Positions 10,954 through 20,075 of a stretch of DNA of 64,000 bases are shown piece by piece; the first letter of the stretch is position 1; every line of letters starts with the position of its first letter. The notes under the pieces are model-generated. The model did no database searches. It was not told the DNA's origin and was given only the letters and a program-made list of their open reading frames with translations. Made by a program: the position numbers and the translations under genes. The stretch covers positions 253,001 through 317,000 of the forward strand of contig NZ_JACXXJ020000005.1 in NCBI RefSeq assembly GCF_014926405.1, written 5' to 3'. This DNA is from Agrobacterium vitis (GTDB lineage: Bacteria; Pseudomonadota; Alphaproteobacteria; Rhizobiales; Rhizobiaceae).

Positions 10954-11265
10954 TTAAGGCTCGTCCTGCGGGCGAGAGGCTTCGAAATCGGCCTTCTGGG
11001 CCTCGCTCGCCTGTTTCTGATGCCGCAATTTCCATTGCTCATAGGGCATTGCATAGACATGATGACGCGCCTCGTCACGGGTCATCTCGACCCCTTTGGC
11101 ATCGGCTGCGTCCTGATACCAATTGGCCAGGCAATTGCGGCAGAACCCGGCCAGATTCATCAGGTCGATATTCTGCACATCGCTGCGTTCCCGCAAATGC
11201 GCCAGAAGACGTCGAAAGGCCGCTGCTTCCAGTTCGGTTTGCTGTTCCTTGGTCAGTTCGCTCAT
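10954..11265 (-). CDS. DUF1244 family protein
   Basis: About 103 residues with the conserved core AAFRRLLAHLRERSDVQNID and GFCRNCLANWY, which holds a Cys-x2-Cys pair that could bind metal. No biochemical role is established for DUF1244. The ATG at 11265 overlaps the stop of the upstream amidohydrolase gene in an ATGA arrangement, so translation is coupled; this start is preferred over a longer frame starting inside the upstream gene. Confidence 0.85.
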   Translation of the reverse strand: MSELTKEQQTELEAAAFRRLLAHLRERSDVQNIDLMNLAGFCRNCLANWYQDAADAKGVEMTRDEARHHVYAMPYEQWKLRHQKQASEAQKADFEASRPQDEP

Positions 11266-12080
11266 CTTTTGTCCGATCCATTCTCCAAGGCGGGATAAGG
11301 TCCTGTGCGGGACGGAAATTGTTGCCATTGGTGCAGGGCAGGGTCGCGGTTCAATGCGGCAAAAATCGGTTCCAGCCGGTCTGCCCAGGCCGCGATGCCC
11401 GCTTCATCGCCGATCAGGTCCTGGCGCACTTCCAGCAGCGCATGAGGCATGCCCGACACCATGCAATGGCGGTAGAGTGTATCGCCCTTCAAGGCGCCGT
11501 CATAGGGCTCATTGTCACCGACGAGAATGTCGCCCGGCAGGCTGAGCGCGTCGATCAGTGGCCGCACAGCGCGCTCATCGCTATCCCATAGCACGGCGGC
11601 ATGCCAGGGGCGGGGCGTGCCCTTCCAGGCGGGCGTATAGGAATGCAGCGACAGCACCAGCGGTGCCTTGCCGCTCGCCGAGGCAACATCGGCCAGCAAC
11701 CGTTCAACAGCGCGGTGGTAAGGCCGGTGGAAATTTTCCACCCGATGCTGCCATTCTTCCGTGGTGATCGGGTGATTGCCGGGAATGATCGCCCCATCGG
11801 AAATTTTCATGATCAGCGTCGGGTCGTCCTCGCCCCGGTTTGGGTCGATCAGCAGCCGGGAAAAACAGGACATCGCCGCCGGCACCCCGAGCCGGGCCGC
11901 CAATTGCCGGGTCAGGCCTTCCACGCCAATGTCATAGGCGATATGGCGCAGATAAGCGCTATCTGGCAGGCCAAGCGTGCCGTATCCGGGAGGCAGCCGG
12001 TTCATGGCGTGATCGGCTAGCAGAACGAGGCCCAGGCTGTTGTCGCCGGCTATCGTCTCATAGGGTTTGAAGTCATTCAT
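11262..12080 (-). CDS. N-formylglutamate amidohydrolase family protein (HutG-like)
   Basis: About 272 residues of the FGase fold. Visible conserved blocks are VLLADHAMNRLP, the CFSRLLIDPNRGEDDPTLI loop (asparagine/arginine/glutamate-rich active-site region) and VLSLHSYTP with a conserved histidine. Family members hydrolyse N-formyl-glutamate or related N-acyl acidic amino acids. No other histidine-degradation genes are nearby, so a true HutG role is uncertain. ATG at 12080 is preferred to the GTG at 12089. It heads a two-gene unit with the DUF1244 gene. Confidence 0.82.
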   Translation of the reverse strand: MNDFKPYETIAGDNSLGLVLLADHAMNRLPPGYGTLGLPDSAYLRHIAYDIGVEGLTRQLAARLGVPAAMSCFSRLLIDPNRGEDDPTLIMKISDGAIIPGNHPITTEEWQHRVENFHRPYHRAVERLLADVASASGKAPLVLSLHSYTPAWKGTPRPWHAAVLWDSDERAVRPLIDALSLPGDILVGDNEPYDGALKGDTLYRHCMVSGMPHALLEVRQDLIGDEAGIAAWADRLEPIFAALNRDPALHQWQQFPSRTGPYPALENGSDKR

Positions 12081-12572
12081 GGCTGACACATTTATGTGAT
12101 GGGATTGTCTATGATGGGGGATGCGTGTGAAGCATCCTTCACCGATTATTCTAGGTGGTGTCCTGGGTCGAATTTGGACCGGTTGCGACGCAGAAACAGG
12201 ATTATCACCAGTTTTTCAAGGCTTGAGCCGTGTGAGCCTTGTCAAATGCACAAAAGAGGCCGTCGCCCTTCAAATTTGCTGCATAATTCCTTAAATCGGG
12301 TTGGATTTAAGGAATTATGCAGCAGGCGGATTTAAAAGGATGCTTCGATGTCGCTTAACCCCTTATGATCATTCGTGTGATATCTGCTATTGCGGTTCAA
12401 GCCTGTGAGGCAAGACGGATGTGGTTCGCTTCAAGGCGTGCTAGCGTCACCATACAGTCAAACTCATCCCTCATCATTCGCGTGGGGATTACAATCGATT
12501 AGAGTTGCGTTGACTTTCTTGGTCCATAGTCGCAAGAAGGCAACACAGAAAAATGGAGTTCCGTCGGAAGCC
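12081..12572. other. Intergenic region between hutG-like and DUF1036 genes
   Basis: About 490 bases. Besides the large inverted repeat at 12277-12324, nothing coding could be supported. The open frame leading into DUF1036 extends leftward from 12573 but has no good start and no domain resemblance. Confidence 0.5.
12277..12324. repeat. Palindromic element, GCATAATTCCTTAAA family
   Basis: Two perfect 21-base arms (12277-12297 and 12304-12324), core GCATAATTCCTTAAATC, flank a six-base centre. Related copies occur at 21664-21687 and 35376-35419, and one lone arm at 44885-44898. This marks a dispersed intergenic repeat family of the rhizobial type. Confidence 0.85.
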
Positions 12573-13052
12573 GTGCCTCATTCCAACACACTCTCTTCCG
12601 TTACAGGTTCCGGGCGTCTTGCACGTCTCGGCCTGTTTTTGACCATTGTTTTTTCACCGATTGCTTATGCCGCACCCGCGCAGGCGGATTTTCGCGTTTG
12701 CAATGGTTCGGCCAATCTCGTCGGCGTGGCCATTGGCTATCGGGCGGCGGAAGGCTGGATCAGCGAGGGCTGGTGGCAAGTGCCCGCTTCGACCTGCGCA
12801 ACGCTGATCGAAGGCGAGCTGAAATCGCGCTACTATTATCTCTACGCAGAAGATGCCGCCCGCGGTGGCCGCTGGACTGGCAATGTCAACATGTGCGTGG
12901 CGGAAAACGAGTTCAAGATCGTTGGCGTCGGGGATTGTTTCAAGCGCGGTTACCAGCAAATGGGTTTCAAGGAATATGACACGGGCCGCCAGGGGAGCTG
13001 GATGGTTCAGTTGTCCGACACGCCCGGCACGCAGGAAGGCCAGAAGCAATGA
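12573..13052 (+). CDS. DUF1036 secreted protein
   Basis: About 160 residues. A signal segment (LGLFLTIVFSPIAYAAPAQA) precedes the DUF1036 domain with DFRVCNGSANLVGVAIGY, GWWQVPASTCATLI and the C-terminal KEYDTGRQGSWMVQLS. Four cysteines suggest disulphides in the periplasm. No function is established for the family. The GTG start at 12573 has GGAAG just upstream and places the signal peptide near the N-terminus; other starts remain possible. The stop overlaps the pyk start (ATGA), a linkage that suggests coupled translation with pyruvate kinase. Confidence 0.78.
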   Translation: MPHSNTLSSVTGSGRLARLGLFLTIVFSPIAYAAPAQADFRVCNGSANLVGVAIGYRAAEGWISEGWWQVPASTCATLIEGELKSRYYYLYAEDAARGGRWTGNVNMCVAENEFKIVGVGDCFKRGYQQMGFKEYDTGRQGSWMVQLSDTPGTQEGQKQ

Positions 13053-14488
13053 AGCGTAACCGCAAAGTCAAAATTCTCGCAACGCTTGGACCGGCTTCGC
13101 AAGATGAAGCCATGATCCGTAAGCTGCATGAGGCTGGCGCCGATCTTTTCCGTATCAACATGAGCCATGCCAGCCACGATGTGATGCGCACGCTGATCCA
13201 GCGCATCCGCAGTGTCGAAGCTGCGTGCGGGCGCCCAATCGGCATTCTGGCCGATTTGCAAGGCCCCAAGCTGCGGGTCGGCAAATTTGCCAATACCTCT
13301 GTGGAACTAAAGCCCGGCCAGACCTTCACCCTCGACAGCAACGAGGCCCCTGGCGATGAAACCCGGGTCTATCTGCCGCATCCGGAAATCCTGGAGGCCG
13401 TCAAGGTTGGCCATCGCCTGTTGATCGATGATGGCAAGCTGCATCTTCGTGCTGAAAAATGCGACGGCAAGACCATTGTCTGTAGCGTTGTGTCCGGTAC
13501 CAAGATTTCCGACCGCAAGGGCGTCAGCCTGCCCGACACGATCCTTGCCACCGGCGTGCTGACCGACAAGGACCGCGCCGATCTGGATGCTGTTCTGGCC
13601 ACCAATGATGTCGATTGGGTCGCGCTGTCCTTCATCCAGCGTCCCGAGGATCTGGCCGAGGTGCGCAAGATCGCCCGCGGACGGGTCGGGCTGATGTCGA
13701 AAATCGAAAAGCCGCAAGCGCTGGAACGGATCGACGAGATCATCGAACTGTCCGACGCCCTGATGGTGGCGCGTGGTGATCTTGGCGTGGAAATGCCGCT
13801 GGAAGCCGTTCCCGGCATCCAGAAGCAATTGATTCGCGCCTGCCGCCGTGAAGGCAAGCCGGTGGTCGTGGCCACCCAGATGCTGGAATCGATGATTTCA
13901 GCGCCGGTTCCGACCCGTGCCGAAGTCTCCGACGTGGCGACAGCCGTGTTCGAAGGCGCTGATGCCATCATGCTGTCGGCTGAATCTGCTTCCGGCCAGT
14001 ATCCGGTCGAAGCGGTCTCCACCATGGCGTCGATTGCCCGCACCATCGAGCGCGAACCGCACTATCCCGGCATTATCTATGCCCAGCGCCCGCAGCCGGA
14101 AGCAACCGGCGCCGACGCGATTTCGCTGGCGGCCCGCCAGATTGCCGAGACCCTGAAGCTGACGGCGATCGTCTGTTACACCTCCTCCGGCAATACCGGG
14201 CTTCGTGCTTCACGCGAGCGCCCCGAAGTGCCGATCCTGGCGCTATCGCCGGTGGTGCAGACGGCCCGCCGCCTGTCGCTGGTCTGGGGCCTGCATTGCG
14301 TCGTTTCCGAAGAGCCGACCGATCTGGATGATATGGTCAACAGGGCGTGCCGCATTGTGGTTTCGGAAGAGTTTGGCAAGCCGGGCGACCGGGTGATCAT
14401 TTCCGCTGGTGTGCCATTGGGAACGCCAGGCGCCACCAATATGCTGCGCATCGCCTATATCGGTCCGGATGGACTGTCCGGCGTCTAA
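13049..14488 (+). CDS. pyk: Pyruvate kinase
   Basis: Cytoplasmic enzyme of 479 residues converting phosphoenolpyruvate and ADP to pyruvate and ATP. Visible are the N-terminal KVKILATLGPAS, the active-site signature VGLMSKIEKPQALE, VARGDLGVEMPLE and ATQMLESM, with the usual A, B and C domains. The length fits bacterial type II enzymes. The ATG overlaps the DUF1036 stop, which is the only obvious upstream partner. It is followed by two hairpins, of which the second is a classical terminator. Confidence 0.97.
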   Translation: MKRNRKVKILATLGPASQDEAMIRKLHEAGADLFRINMSHASHDVMRTLIQRIRSVEAACGRPIGILADLQGPKLRVGKFANTSVELKPGQTFTLDSNEAPGDETRVYLPHPEILEAVKVGHRLLIDDGKLHLRAEKCDGKTIVCSVVSGTKISDRKGVSLPDTILATGVLTDKDRADLDAVLATNDVDWVALSFIQRPEDLAEVRKIARGRVGLMSKIEKPQALERIDEIIELSDALMVARGDLGVEMPLEAVPGIQKQLIRACRREGKPVVVATQMLESMISAPVPTRAEVSDVATAVFEGADAIMLSAESASGQYPVEAVSTMASIARTIEREPHYPGIIYAQRPQPEATGADAISLAARQIAETLKLTAIVCYTSSGNTGLRASRERPEVPILALSPVVQTARRLSLVWGLHCVVSEEPTDLDDMVNRACRIVVSEEFGKPGDRVIISAGVPLGTPGATNMLRIAYIGPDGLSGV

Positions 14489-14502
14489 AATTTGCTAAGC
14501 CG

Positions 14503-14544
14503 TCCCGCAAGGCGAAGATGCTGATGCATCCTCGCCTTGCGGGA
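14503..14544 (+). repeat. Long inverted repeat after pyk
   Basis: TCCCGCAAGGCGA (14503-14515) and its complement (14532-14544) enclose a further AGATGC...GCATC pairing. There is no T-tract, so it is more likely an mRNA 3'-end stabiliser or attenuator than a terminator. Confidence 0.7.
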
Positions 14545-14631
14545 GCCATGTCGTGGAAGTATGTGAAATGAGAATGTGAAGGGTCATCTTCAGTGACCTT
14601 TCTGATGGGCCATGTATCCGAAAAATTCTAG

Positions 14632-14664
14632 CGCCGCTTGTCAGGGATGACGGGCGGCGTTTTT
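14632..14664 (+). terminator. Rho-independent terminator of pyk
   Basis: CGCCGCTTGTCA pairs fully (with two G-U pairs) with TGACGGGCGGCG around GGGA, then TTTTT. Confidence 0.88.
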
Positions 14665-15138
14665 CGTGACAGGGCGCTCCAACCGCTCAATTGAGCGGAC
14701 TGAGACGTGCTACTCGGTCTGGGTAAAATCTGATGGCAACAGAAAAAGATGGAGTATCCTGCGGTTTCTAAAATGCAGGATCGATGTGCTCATGCTTTGA
14801 GGCTGAGTCACTATTCCCTTAGGGATTGCTATTCGATTTGTGAAATTCTGCATTAATCCATAATAGTATAAGTCTATAAATGTTGACTTGCAGTATAGAT
14901 ACAACAAAATAATAAAGCCGCCTTGGGAGGGGCGACTTTATTACTTATAAATAATTTAATAACTCTGAAATATAAATAGACTATAAATTCGTCTTTGGTA
15001 ATATTGTCGTTTTAAATTGGTTTGTTATTATGCTTATAGTTTTGCGCTATTTTGATTGTGATGTCAAGAACACAATCCTATTGGTTGCAGATAGCCGATA
15101 TCGGTGGTTATCGAGCTCTTAAGTAGCTGGCAATTTTA
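14665..15138. other. AT-rich intergenic region between convergent genes
   Basis: About 470 bases, much AT-richer than its surroundings, between pyk and the hydrolase. No gene with a supported start was found. It carries the minus-strand terminator at 14911-14942. Confidence 0.5.
14911..14942 (-). terminator. Terminator for the alpha/beta hydrolase gene
   Basis: On the minus strand AATAAAGTCGCC pairs with GGCGGCTTTATT (one mismatch) and is followed by the T-rich ATTTTGTTG. Confidence 0.65.
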
Positions 15139-16146
15139 TCAGTTTGTTGACATTTCAAGAGCTTCGCCGATTTTACTGGCCAAAGATGGAAGATTGCGGT
15201 CTTGACCGGCTATTTTTTCAATGGCGGCAACGGCGAGGTCTGTGGCGCAATAGTCCGGCTTGTGGCCTAAATGTCGCACCCAGATAAGCTCGGCGCCTGC
15301 AATGTCGCGGGCAAGACCAATGGAGTGGATATCTGCAAGAACGATGGCATCACGGTCACCGGTGACGATCACGGTTGGGGCCTGTATCTCCTGGTAGCGG
15401 GGCGCCATGCGGGTGACATAGGTGTGCAAGCCGCACACGTCGATGGCGTTGTGACGGAAGGTGCTGGGCCGCAGAACCAGGGTAGGGGCGGTTCGGGCGA
15501 TATAATCATCCGGACGTGGGTTGGGAGCAAAGACTGCCCCGATGGCTCCATCCATCTTGGCAAGCCCTGCAAGAGGCGCAAGGGTGCGGGCAAAGAGCGG
15601 CCCGATGATTGGTGTTGCCGTCAGATGATAATGCCAATCGACACCGCCGGGCCAGGGATGGGTGGCAGGGGCCAGAAAAAGCAAACCCGCTGTCTTTTCT
15701 GGATGGAGAACGGCAAAACTGGCCGCAATGGCGCCGCCAAAGGAATGGCCGATGATAATGGCCCGCGATAGGCCAAGGGCGTCCATGGCCTCGGCAATGG
15801 CGTTGGCTTGGCCATCGGGCGTGTCGTTTTCCGGTCCGCCACGCGGTGAATAGCCGTGGCCCGGTCGGTCCACGAAGATCAAATCTGCGCGCCCTTCAAG
15901 CGCCGGACGAAAGGCCTCGGCCTGATCGCGCAGATTGCCGCTGGCGCCATGAATGAACAGCAGCGGCGGCAAATCCGCACTTTCAGAGGCCGGAATATGC
16001 AGGAGGTTGAGATGGGTGTCTCTTATCGGGACGGGCGTGCCAATATTCGGATTGTCATCCGTGATCTGTCTTATTTTGACTGTGGAAAACACCCAGGCTA
16101 CAATCAGAGGTGTAGTAATGATGGCAAGGATCAGAATTGCAGGCAT
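15139..16146 (-). CDS. Membrane-anchored alpha/beta hydrolase
   Basis: 335 residues. One N-terminal hydrophobic segment (about 2-20) anchors or exports an alpha/beta hydrolase domain. Visible are the oxyanion region LLFIHGASGN, the nucleophile elbow GHSFGG (serine), an acid in VTGDRDAIV and the catalytic histidine in VRHLGHKPDY. The substrate is unknown; the family includes esterases, haloperoxidase-like enzymes and lactonases. The gene stands alone with its own terminator. Confidence 0.85.
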   Translation of the reverse strand: MPAILILAIITTPLIVAWVFSTVKIRQITDDNPNIGTPVPIRDTHLNLLHIPASESADLPPLLFIHGASGNLRDQAEAFRPALEGRADLIFVDRPGHGYSPRGGPENDTPDGQANAIAEAMDALGLSRAIIIGHSFGGAIAASFAVLHPEKTAGLLFLAPATHPWPGGVDWHYHLTATPIIGPLFARTLAPLAGLAKMDGAIGAVFAPNPRPDDYIARTAPTLVLRPSTFRHNAIDVCGLHTYVTRMAPRYQEIQAPTVIVTGDRDAIVLADIHSIGLARDIAGAELIWVRHLGHKPDYCATDLAVAAIEKIAGQDRNLPSLASKIGEALEMSTN

Positions 16147-16327
16147 GGCTTACGGGTTCCTGCTGCGTCATTCCTTAAAGCGGCTTAGCGATCAGAGAGA
16201 ATGACGCAGAAAATTTAACAGCGACGGCCTCTTTCGTCCGCATAACACAGTACGGAGCGCGTGGAGTGTGAAAGGTAAATAGCCTTCGGCTTTCTCCAAG
16301 CCACCGTCCTTAGCGGCACAGCAGGGA

Positions 16328-16371
16328 TTACAGCGCCTTGCGTTTTATAAAACGCACAAAGGACGCTGTAA
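16328..16371. repeat. Palindromic element, TTACAGCG family
   Basis: TTACAGCG and CGCTGTAA (16328-16335, 16364-16371) enclose the 18-base perfect palindrome TGCGTTTTATAAAACGCA at 16339-16356. A related module is fused to the other palindrome type at 35431-35472. Confidence 0.8.
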
Positions 16372-16406
16372 CACTTTAAATCTACTGCATCCGCAATGGG
16401 TCATGA

Positions 16407-17192
16407 TTACGTCCGCGCGCCTGCCAGTTTCTCCGAAAGCTCGGTCACGGTCTTCTGGGCGGCGCGGTCGGCGGGATAGATGGCGAGGTAGCGCTGCCAA
16501 GCTTCCAGCGCCTTTTGGTCGCTGCCGGTCTCTGCCAGGATATTGGCGAGCATTTCCAGCGCCCCGAAATGGCGAGGTTCGATGGCCAGGACGTGATTGA
16601 GATCGGAAATCGCCTTGCGGTAATTGCCCTGGCTATAATGCAGGCTGGCGCGGTGCCCCCAGCCATTGGCATAATCGGGCTCCAGCACGATCGCCTGATC
16701 GAGGAAGTCCAGCGCTGCGGCGTTCTTCTTGTCCTTGATGGCCTTGTCGGCCCATTGCATCAGCAGATTGACGGTTGGGCTGCCGGAATTCGACCAATCC
16801 GCCATCACGGCAGCGGCAATCGCCTTGGCTGCCTCCGGCTGGCGTTCGCGTTTCAACTGGGTCAGCAATTCGTCCGCAGGCTTGCCAGACAGCGCCGCTG
16901 TGTCGCTGCGGTCTTCCAGTCGTTCGACCTCGCCCTGCTGCGGAGATTGGCCTTGCTGTTGAGAGGATGGCGGCTGGCCATCCTTGTCCGCTCTTGGCTC
17001 ACCCGTCTGGGGGTGGTTCGGCTCAGGCTTTTGAGGGTCCGGCGTGAAGGGCAGGGCAGGCGGCATAGGCTGGCTGGGTGCCGCGTCTGGCCTGTCCTGC
17101 GCATGCGTCGTGGCGGCAGGCCCGGCGAGGGTGCTGGCAACCAGAATACAGGCCGTGAGAATCAGGTGAATGAACAAACGAACAGAGCGCAT
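16407..17192 (-). CDS. Exported tetratricopeptide-repeat protein
   Basis: 261 residues: a signal peptide (about 1-30, ending TTHA), a Pro/Gln-rich linker, and a helical C-terminal half with TPR units around ALDFLDQAIVLEPDYANGWG, AISDLNHVLAIEPRH and ALEAWQRYLAIYPAD. It probably works as a periplasmic scaffold for protein contacts. No more specific family is recognised. Upstream lies rpmJ on the same strand, with about 110 bases between them. Confidence 0.8.
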   Translation of the reverse strand: MRSVRLFIHLILTACILVASTLAGPAATTHAQDRPDAAPSQPMPPALPFTPDPQKPEPNHPQTGEPRADKDGQPPSSQQQGQSPQQGEVERLEDRSDTAALSGKPADELLTQLKRERQPEAAKAIAAAVMADWSNSGSPTVNLLMQWADKAIKDKKNAAALDFLDQAIVLEPDYANGWGHRASLHYSQGNYRKAISDLNHVLAIEPRHFGALEMLANILAETGSDQKALEAWQRYLAIYPADRAAQKTVTELSEKLAGART

Positions 17193-17300
17193 GCAGGTAA
17201 TCTACCGTGCATGCGCTCTGTTTCAAACCGAATTCTGCGATTGACCGAAGTCCATGCATCACAGCGAGGTGATGCTGCTCTCCCGCAGGAGAGGTTTCGA

Positions 17301-17426
17301 TCAGCCCTGACGGGCCTTGAAACGCGGGTTCTGCTTGTTGATGATGTAAACGCGGCCCTTGCGGCGAACCAGACGGTTGTCGCGGTGACGTGCCTTAAGC
17401 GCTTTCAGCGAATTCTTGATCTTCAT
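17301..17426 (-). CDS. rpmJ: 50S ribosomal protein L36, zinc-independent type
   Basis: A 41-residue protein [15 protein letters not shown]... ending NPRFKARQG, translated from 17426 to the stop at 17301-17303. It is the L36 paralogue without the four zinc-binding residues: there is no cysteine at all. Such C-minus L36 proteins are usual in Rhizobiales as the only copy. It is very basic, as expected for an rRNA-binding protein of the large subunit. It lies alone between the TPR gene and purK. Confidence 0.96.
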   Translation of the reverse strand: MKIKNSLKALKARHRDNRLVRRKGRVYIINKQNPRFKARQG

Positions 17427-17588
17427 TTTTAGATCCGCATGGTTGCCAGGGAACCGTCTGGTTCCGCCGGGATGTATATCGACGAAAAACGCACCGCTGG
17501 GCGCGCTGTTTCAGGGTTGGTGGCACATACCCCGGCTTAACCCGGCATGTCAACCGGAAAACCAGGCATTTTGCCCGTTGATGGCAGG

Positions 17589-18644
17589 TTATTCCCGGTT
17601 CCTGACCTCGGTGACATGTCCCATTTTGCGGCCGGGCCGTGCTTCAGCCTTGCCATAGAGATGGACGAGCACGCCCGGTTTCGCCAACCAATCTGGAACG
17701 GCGACAATATCGTCGCCGATCAGGTTGGTCATGACGCAATCGCCGTGGCGGGCTGGATCGCCCAGCGGTAACCCGGCGACGGCGCGGATATGCTGTTCGA
17801 ATTGCGAGATTACGCAGGCCGCTTCCGTCCAATGGCCGGAATTGTGGACCCGAGGGGCCATTTCATTGGCGATCAGGCTGCCATCGGCCATCAGGAACAG
17901 TTCGAGCCCGACCACGCCGACATAGTCGAGGCCGTTCAGCAACTTTTCCGCAGCGCTTTTGGCCGCAGCAGCGGTCTGCGGCGAAATCGACGCAGGCACG
18001 GTGGAGGTGTGCAGAATGCCGTCGCGGTGAATATTTTCAGCCGGATCGTAGCAGGCGATTTCGCCTGATATCGAACGGGCGGCGATGATCGAGATTTCCC
18101 GCGCAAACGGCACGAAACCTTCGAGAATCAGCGGCACGGCACCAAGCGCCTGATAGCCGCCGCTGGCATCGCCACCCTTGCGATAGACCCGCTGGCCCTT
18201 GCCGTCATAGCCGAAGCGCCGGGTTTTCAGCACGCCTTCGCCACCGAATTCGGCCAATGCCTGCTCCAGGTCCGCCTGGCTGTCGACGGTGCGAAACGGG
18301 GCGGTGGCAATGCCATTGTCGTTGAGAAAGCGCTTTTCGCTCAACCTGTCCTGGGACACGGCAAGTGCCTTGGCTGGGGGATAGACCGGCACGCTGCGCG
18401 CCAGGGCTTCGGCGGCGGCGACCGGCACGTTTTCAAATTCATAGGTGACCACGTCGCAACTGGCGGCCAGTTCGGCAAGGGCTGCCTCGTCAGCGTAATC
18501 GGCAATGATCTGCCGGTTGGCAACCTGGGCGGCCGGACAGTCGGCCTGCGGTTCCAGCACGATGGTCTTCAGCCCCAGCCTTGCTGCGGCCATAGCAAGC
18601 ATGCGGCCAAGCTGGCCGCCGCCGATAATTCCAATGGTCTTCAC
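17589..18644 (-). CDS. purK: N5-carboxyaminoimidazole ribonucleotide synthase
   Basis: ATP-grasp enzyme of 351 residues carboxylating AIR with bicarbonate and ATP in purine synthesis. It begins with a nucleotide-binding GIIGGGQLGRML and has the ATP-grasp lysine region GVLKTRRFGYDGKGQ and the metal-binding NEMAPRVHNSGHW. The GTG start at 18644 directly precedes the conserved N-terminus. It follows purE by 27 bases and forms the standard purEK operon; PurE then isomerises the product. Confidence 0.97.
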   Translation of the reverse strand: MKTIGIIGGGQLGRMLAMAAARLGLKTIVLEPQADCPAAQVANRQIIADYADEAALAELAASCDVVTYEFENVPVAAAEALARSVPVYPPAKALAVSQDRLSEKRFLNDNGIATAPFRTVDSQADLEQALAEFGGEGVLKTRRFGYDGKGQRVYRKGGDASGGYQALGAVPLILEGFVPFAREISIIAARSISGEIACYDPAENIHRDGILHTSTVPASISPQTAAAAKSAAEKLLNGLDYVGVVGLELFLMADGSLIANEMAPRVHNSGHWTEAACVISQFEQHIRAVAGLPLGDPARHGDCVMTNLIGDDIVAVPDWLAKPGVLVHLYGKAEARPGRKMGHVTEVRNRE

Positions 18645-18671
18645 GCGTGTGATCCGTACAGTTTATAAGCC

Positions 18672-19172
18672 TCAGGGAGCTTCGTCGGTGGGATAGTCGG
18701 CAACGGCGGCAGTCTGATTGTCTGTCCAGTCATCCAGCCGGTCGGCGAGATCGGCATCCTGCAACGCCAGAACTCTTGCTGCGAGCAGGGCGGCATTGAC
18801 AGCGCCCGCCCGGCCGATGGCGAGCGTTCCGACCGGAATACCGGCTGGCATCTGCACGATGGAATAGAGACTGTCGAGGCCGGACATGGTTTTCGATTGG
18901 ACCGGCACGCCGAAAACCGGAAGCGCCGTCATCGAGGCGACCATACCAGGCAGGTGGGCGGCGCCGCCGGCTCCGGCGATGATCACTTGGAAGCCCTCGT
19001 CGCGCGCGCCCTTGGAAAAGGCGACCATGCGGTCGGGGGTACGATGGGCCGAGACGATGCGCGCCTCGTAACTGACGCCAAGTGCGTCCAGGGTATCGGC
19101 AGCGTTCTTCATGGTTTCCCAGTCGGACTGGCTTCCCATGATGATGGCGACGGGCGGTCTTTCATCCTGCAT
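18672..19172 (-). CDS. purE: N5-carboxyaminoimidazole ribonucleotide mutase
   Basis: Class I PurE converting N5-CAIR to CAIR, an octameric cytoplasmic enzyme. The active-site signature is seen in IIMGSQSDW and [11 protein letters not shown], with [13 protein letters not shown] following. ATG at 19172 (AAAGGG upstream) gives 166 residues; an in-frame TTG at 19196 would overlap the preceding DUF465 gene. The C-terminal tail after [10 protein letters not shown] is variable in the family. Confidence 0.96.
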   Translation of the reverse strand: MQDERPPVAIIMGSQSDWETMKNAADTLDALGVSYEARIVSAHRTPDRMVAFSKGARDEGFQVIIAGAGGAAHLPGMVASMTALPVFGVPVQSKTMSGLDSLYSIVQMPAGIPVGTLAIGRAGAVNAALLAARVLALQDADLADRLDDWTDNQTAAVADYPTDEAP

Positions 19173-19188
19173 CGGCGGCACCCTTTTC

Positions 19189-19392
19189 TCAGGCAATGAT
19201 ATCGGGAATGAGCTGATCTTCCAGTTTGGTCAGCCTGTCCTTGATGGCAAGCTTTTTCTTCTTCATCCGCTGGATCCGCAAGGCATCGCAGCCGACCTGA
19301 ACCATGGCGTTGATCGCAGCATCATAATCTTCGTGTTCCTGACGAAGGCGTGCGAGTCGAAGCCTTGTATCCGCGTCGTCCTGATCCGGCAT
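19189..19392 (-). CDS. DUF465 / YdcH-like small protein
   Basis: 67 residues, charged and helical, with the DUF465 pattern [15 protein letters not shown] ... [21 protein letters not shown] at 19392 has GGGGA six bases upstream. The stop lies 16 bases before purE, so it may be co-transcribed with purEK. The family is widespread in proteobacteria, but its role is unknown. A second DUF465 gene lies divergently 340 bases away. Confidence 0.88.
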   Translation of the reverse strand: MPDQDDADTRLRLARLRQEHEDYDAAINAMVQVGCDALRIQRMKKKKLAIKDRLTKLEDQLIPDIIA

Positions 19393-19732
19393 CTTTTGTC
19401 CCCATCTTGTCGCTGGCTGCATCTATTTCTGATGCATGGTGGAATGGCGCAAGCTCCTATCACCAAACGTCGGTAACGGGAAGTTAGCCCTTTCGCATAA
19501 TTTCATCGGCATTGGCTGTGTCTTTTAACCTATCAATTTTCCTTGCGTTTAGAGAGGCCTAACGCATGGAGGCGACCCGATATGGGAAGTATCACCTGTG
19601 CCAACATGAAATTGCCCTCATAAATTCAGGTTTTCGCCTTAGACATCGGCCAGCGATCGTGTCACACTGCTGTCGCAAACCAAGAAGCTCCAGCGATGGA
19701 TGCTGGAGGTTGAAAAGGAAGGATAGAATCAA
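19393..19732. other. Divergent region between two DUF465 genes
   Basis: 340 bases, no supported gene. A short dyad GCGTT...AACGC lies near 19544-19564. It should contain the promoters of the DUF465-purEK unit and of the plus-strand DUF465 gene. Confidence 0.45.
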
Positions 19733-19906
19733 ATGACCATTCAGGCTCATATTGAATCGCTTGCCAAGAAGCATGGAGTTTTGGAGGAGAAACTACATGC
19801 CGCCCTTTCCTCTCCCTCGACCGACGACAAGGAAATTCTGGAACTCAAGCGCCTCAAATTGCGCCTCAAGGATGAAATGGAGCGCCTGAAGTCGACACGA
19901 CATTAG
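19733..19906 (+). CDS. Second DUF465 small protein
   Basis: A 57-residue reading frame, MTIQAHIESLAKKHG... with the typical helix ELKRLKLRLKDEMERLKS near the C-terminus. AAGGAAGGA stands about nine bases upstream of ATG 19733. It is shorter than its divergent neighbour at 19189-19392 and probably a distant paralogue. The family function is unknown. Confidence 0.88.
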   Translation: MTIQAHIESLAKKHGVLEEKLHAALSSPSTDDKEILELKRLKLRLKDEMERLKSTRH

Positions 19907-19909
19907 AGG

Positions 19910-19957
19910 CTGGATGATGCCTCCTTGAATCGGGCCCGATTTGAGGACTTCATCCAG
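19910..19957 (+). repeat. Large nested hairpin after the plus-strand DUF465 gene
   Basis: CTGGATGA pairs with TCATCCAG, then CCTC with GAGG, then the central AATCGGG/CCCGATT (perfect 14-base palindrome at 19928-19941). No T-tract follows, so it may be an mRNA-end structure or part of an RNA that ends at the terminator near 20110. Confidence 0.6.
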
Positions 19958-20075
19958 TGAACAGGCCCTTTGCATCGGCACGTGGCGGATTGTTTGCTAT
20001 AGCGTTCCGCCGCTGTCTTGATACTCTATCCCAGATCCAAGAGCGCTAAACCATTGCCGCTCTTGACCGAGAACA

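Noticed and set aside
12090..12390. CRISPR-like repeat from the long palindrome
   Set aside because: Only one inverted repeat, no regularly spaced direct repeats and no cas genes in the window.
14710..14907. 65-codon frame in the AT-rich region after pyk
   Set aside because: No start signal, overlaps terminator region, composition explained by low GC.
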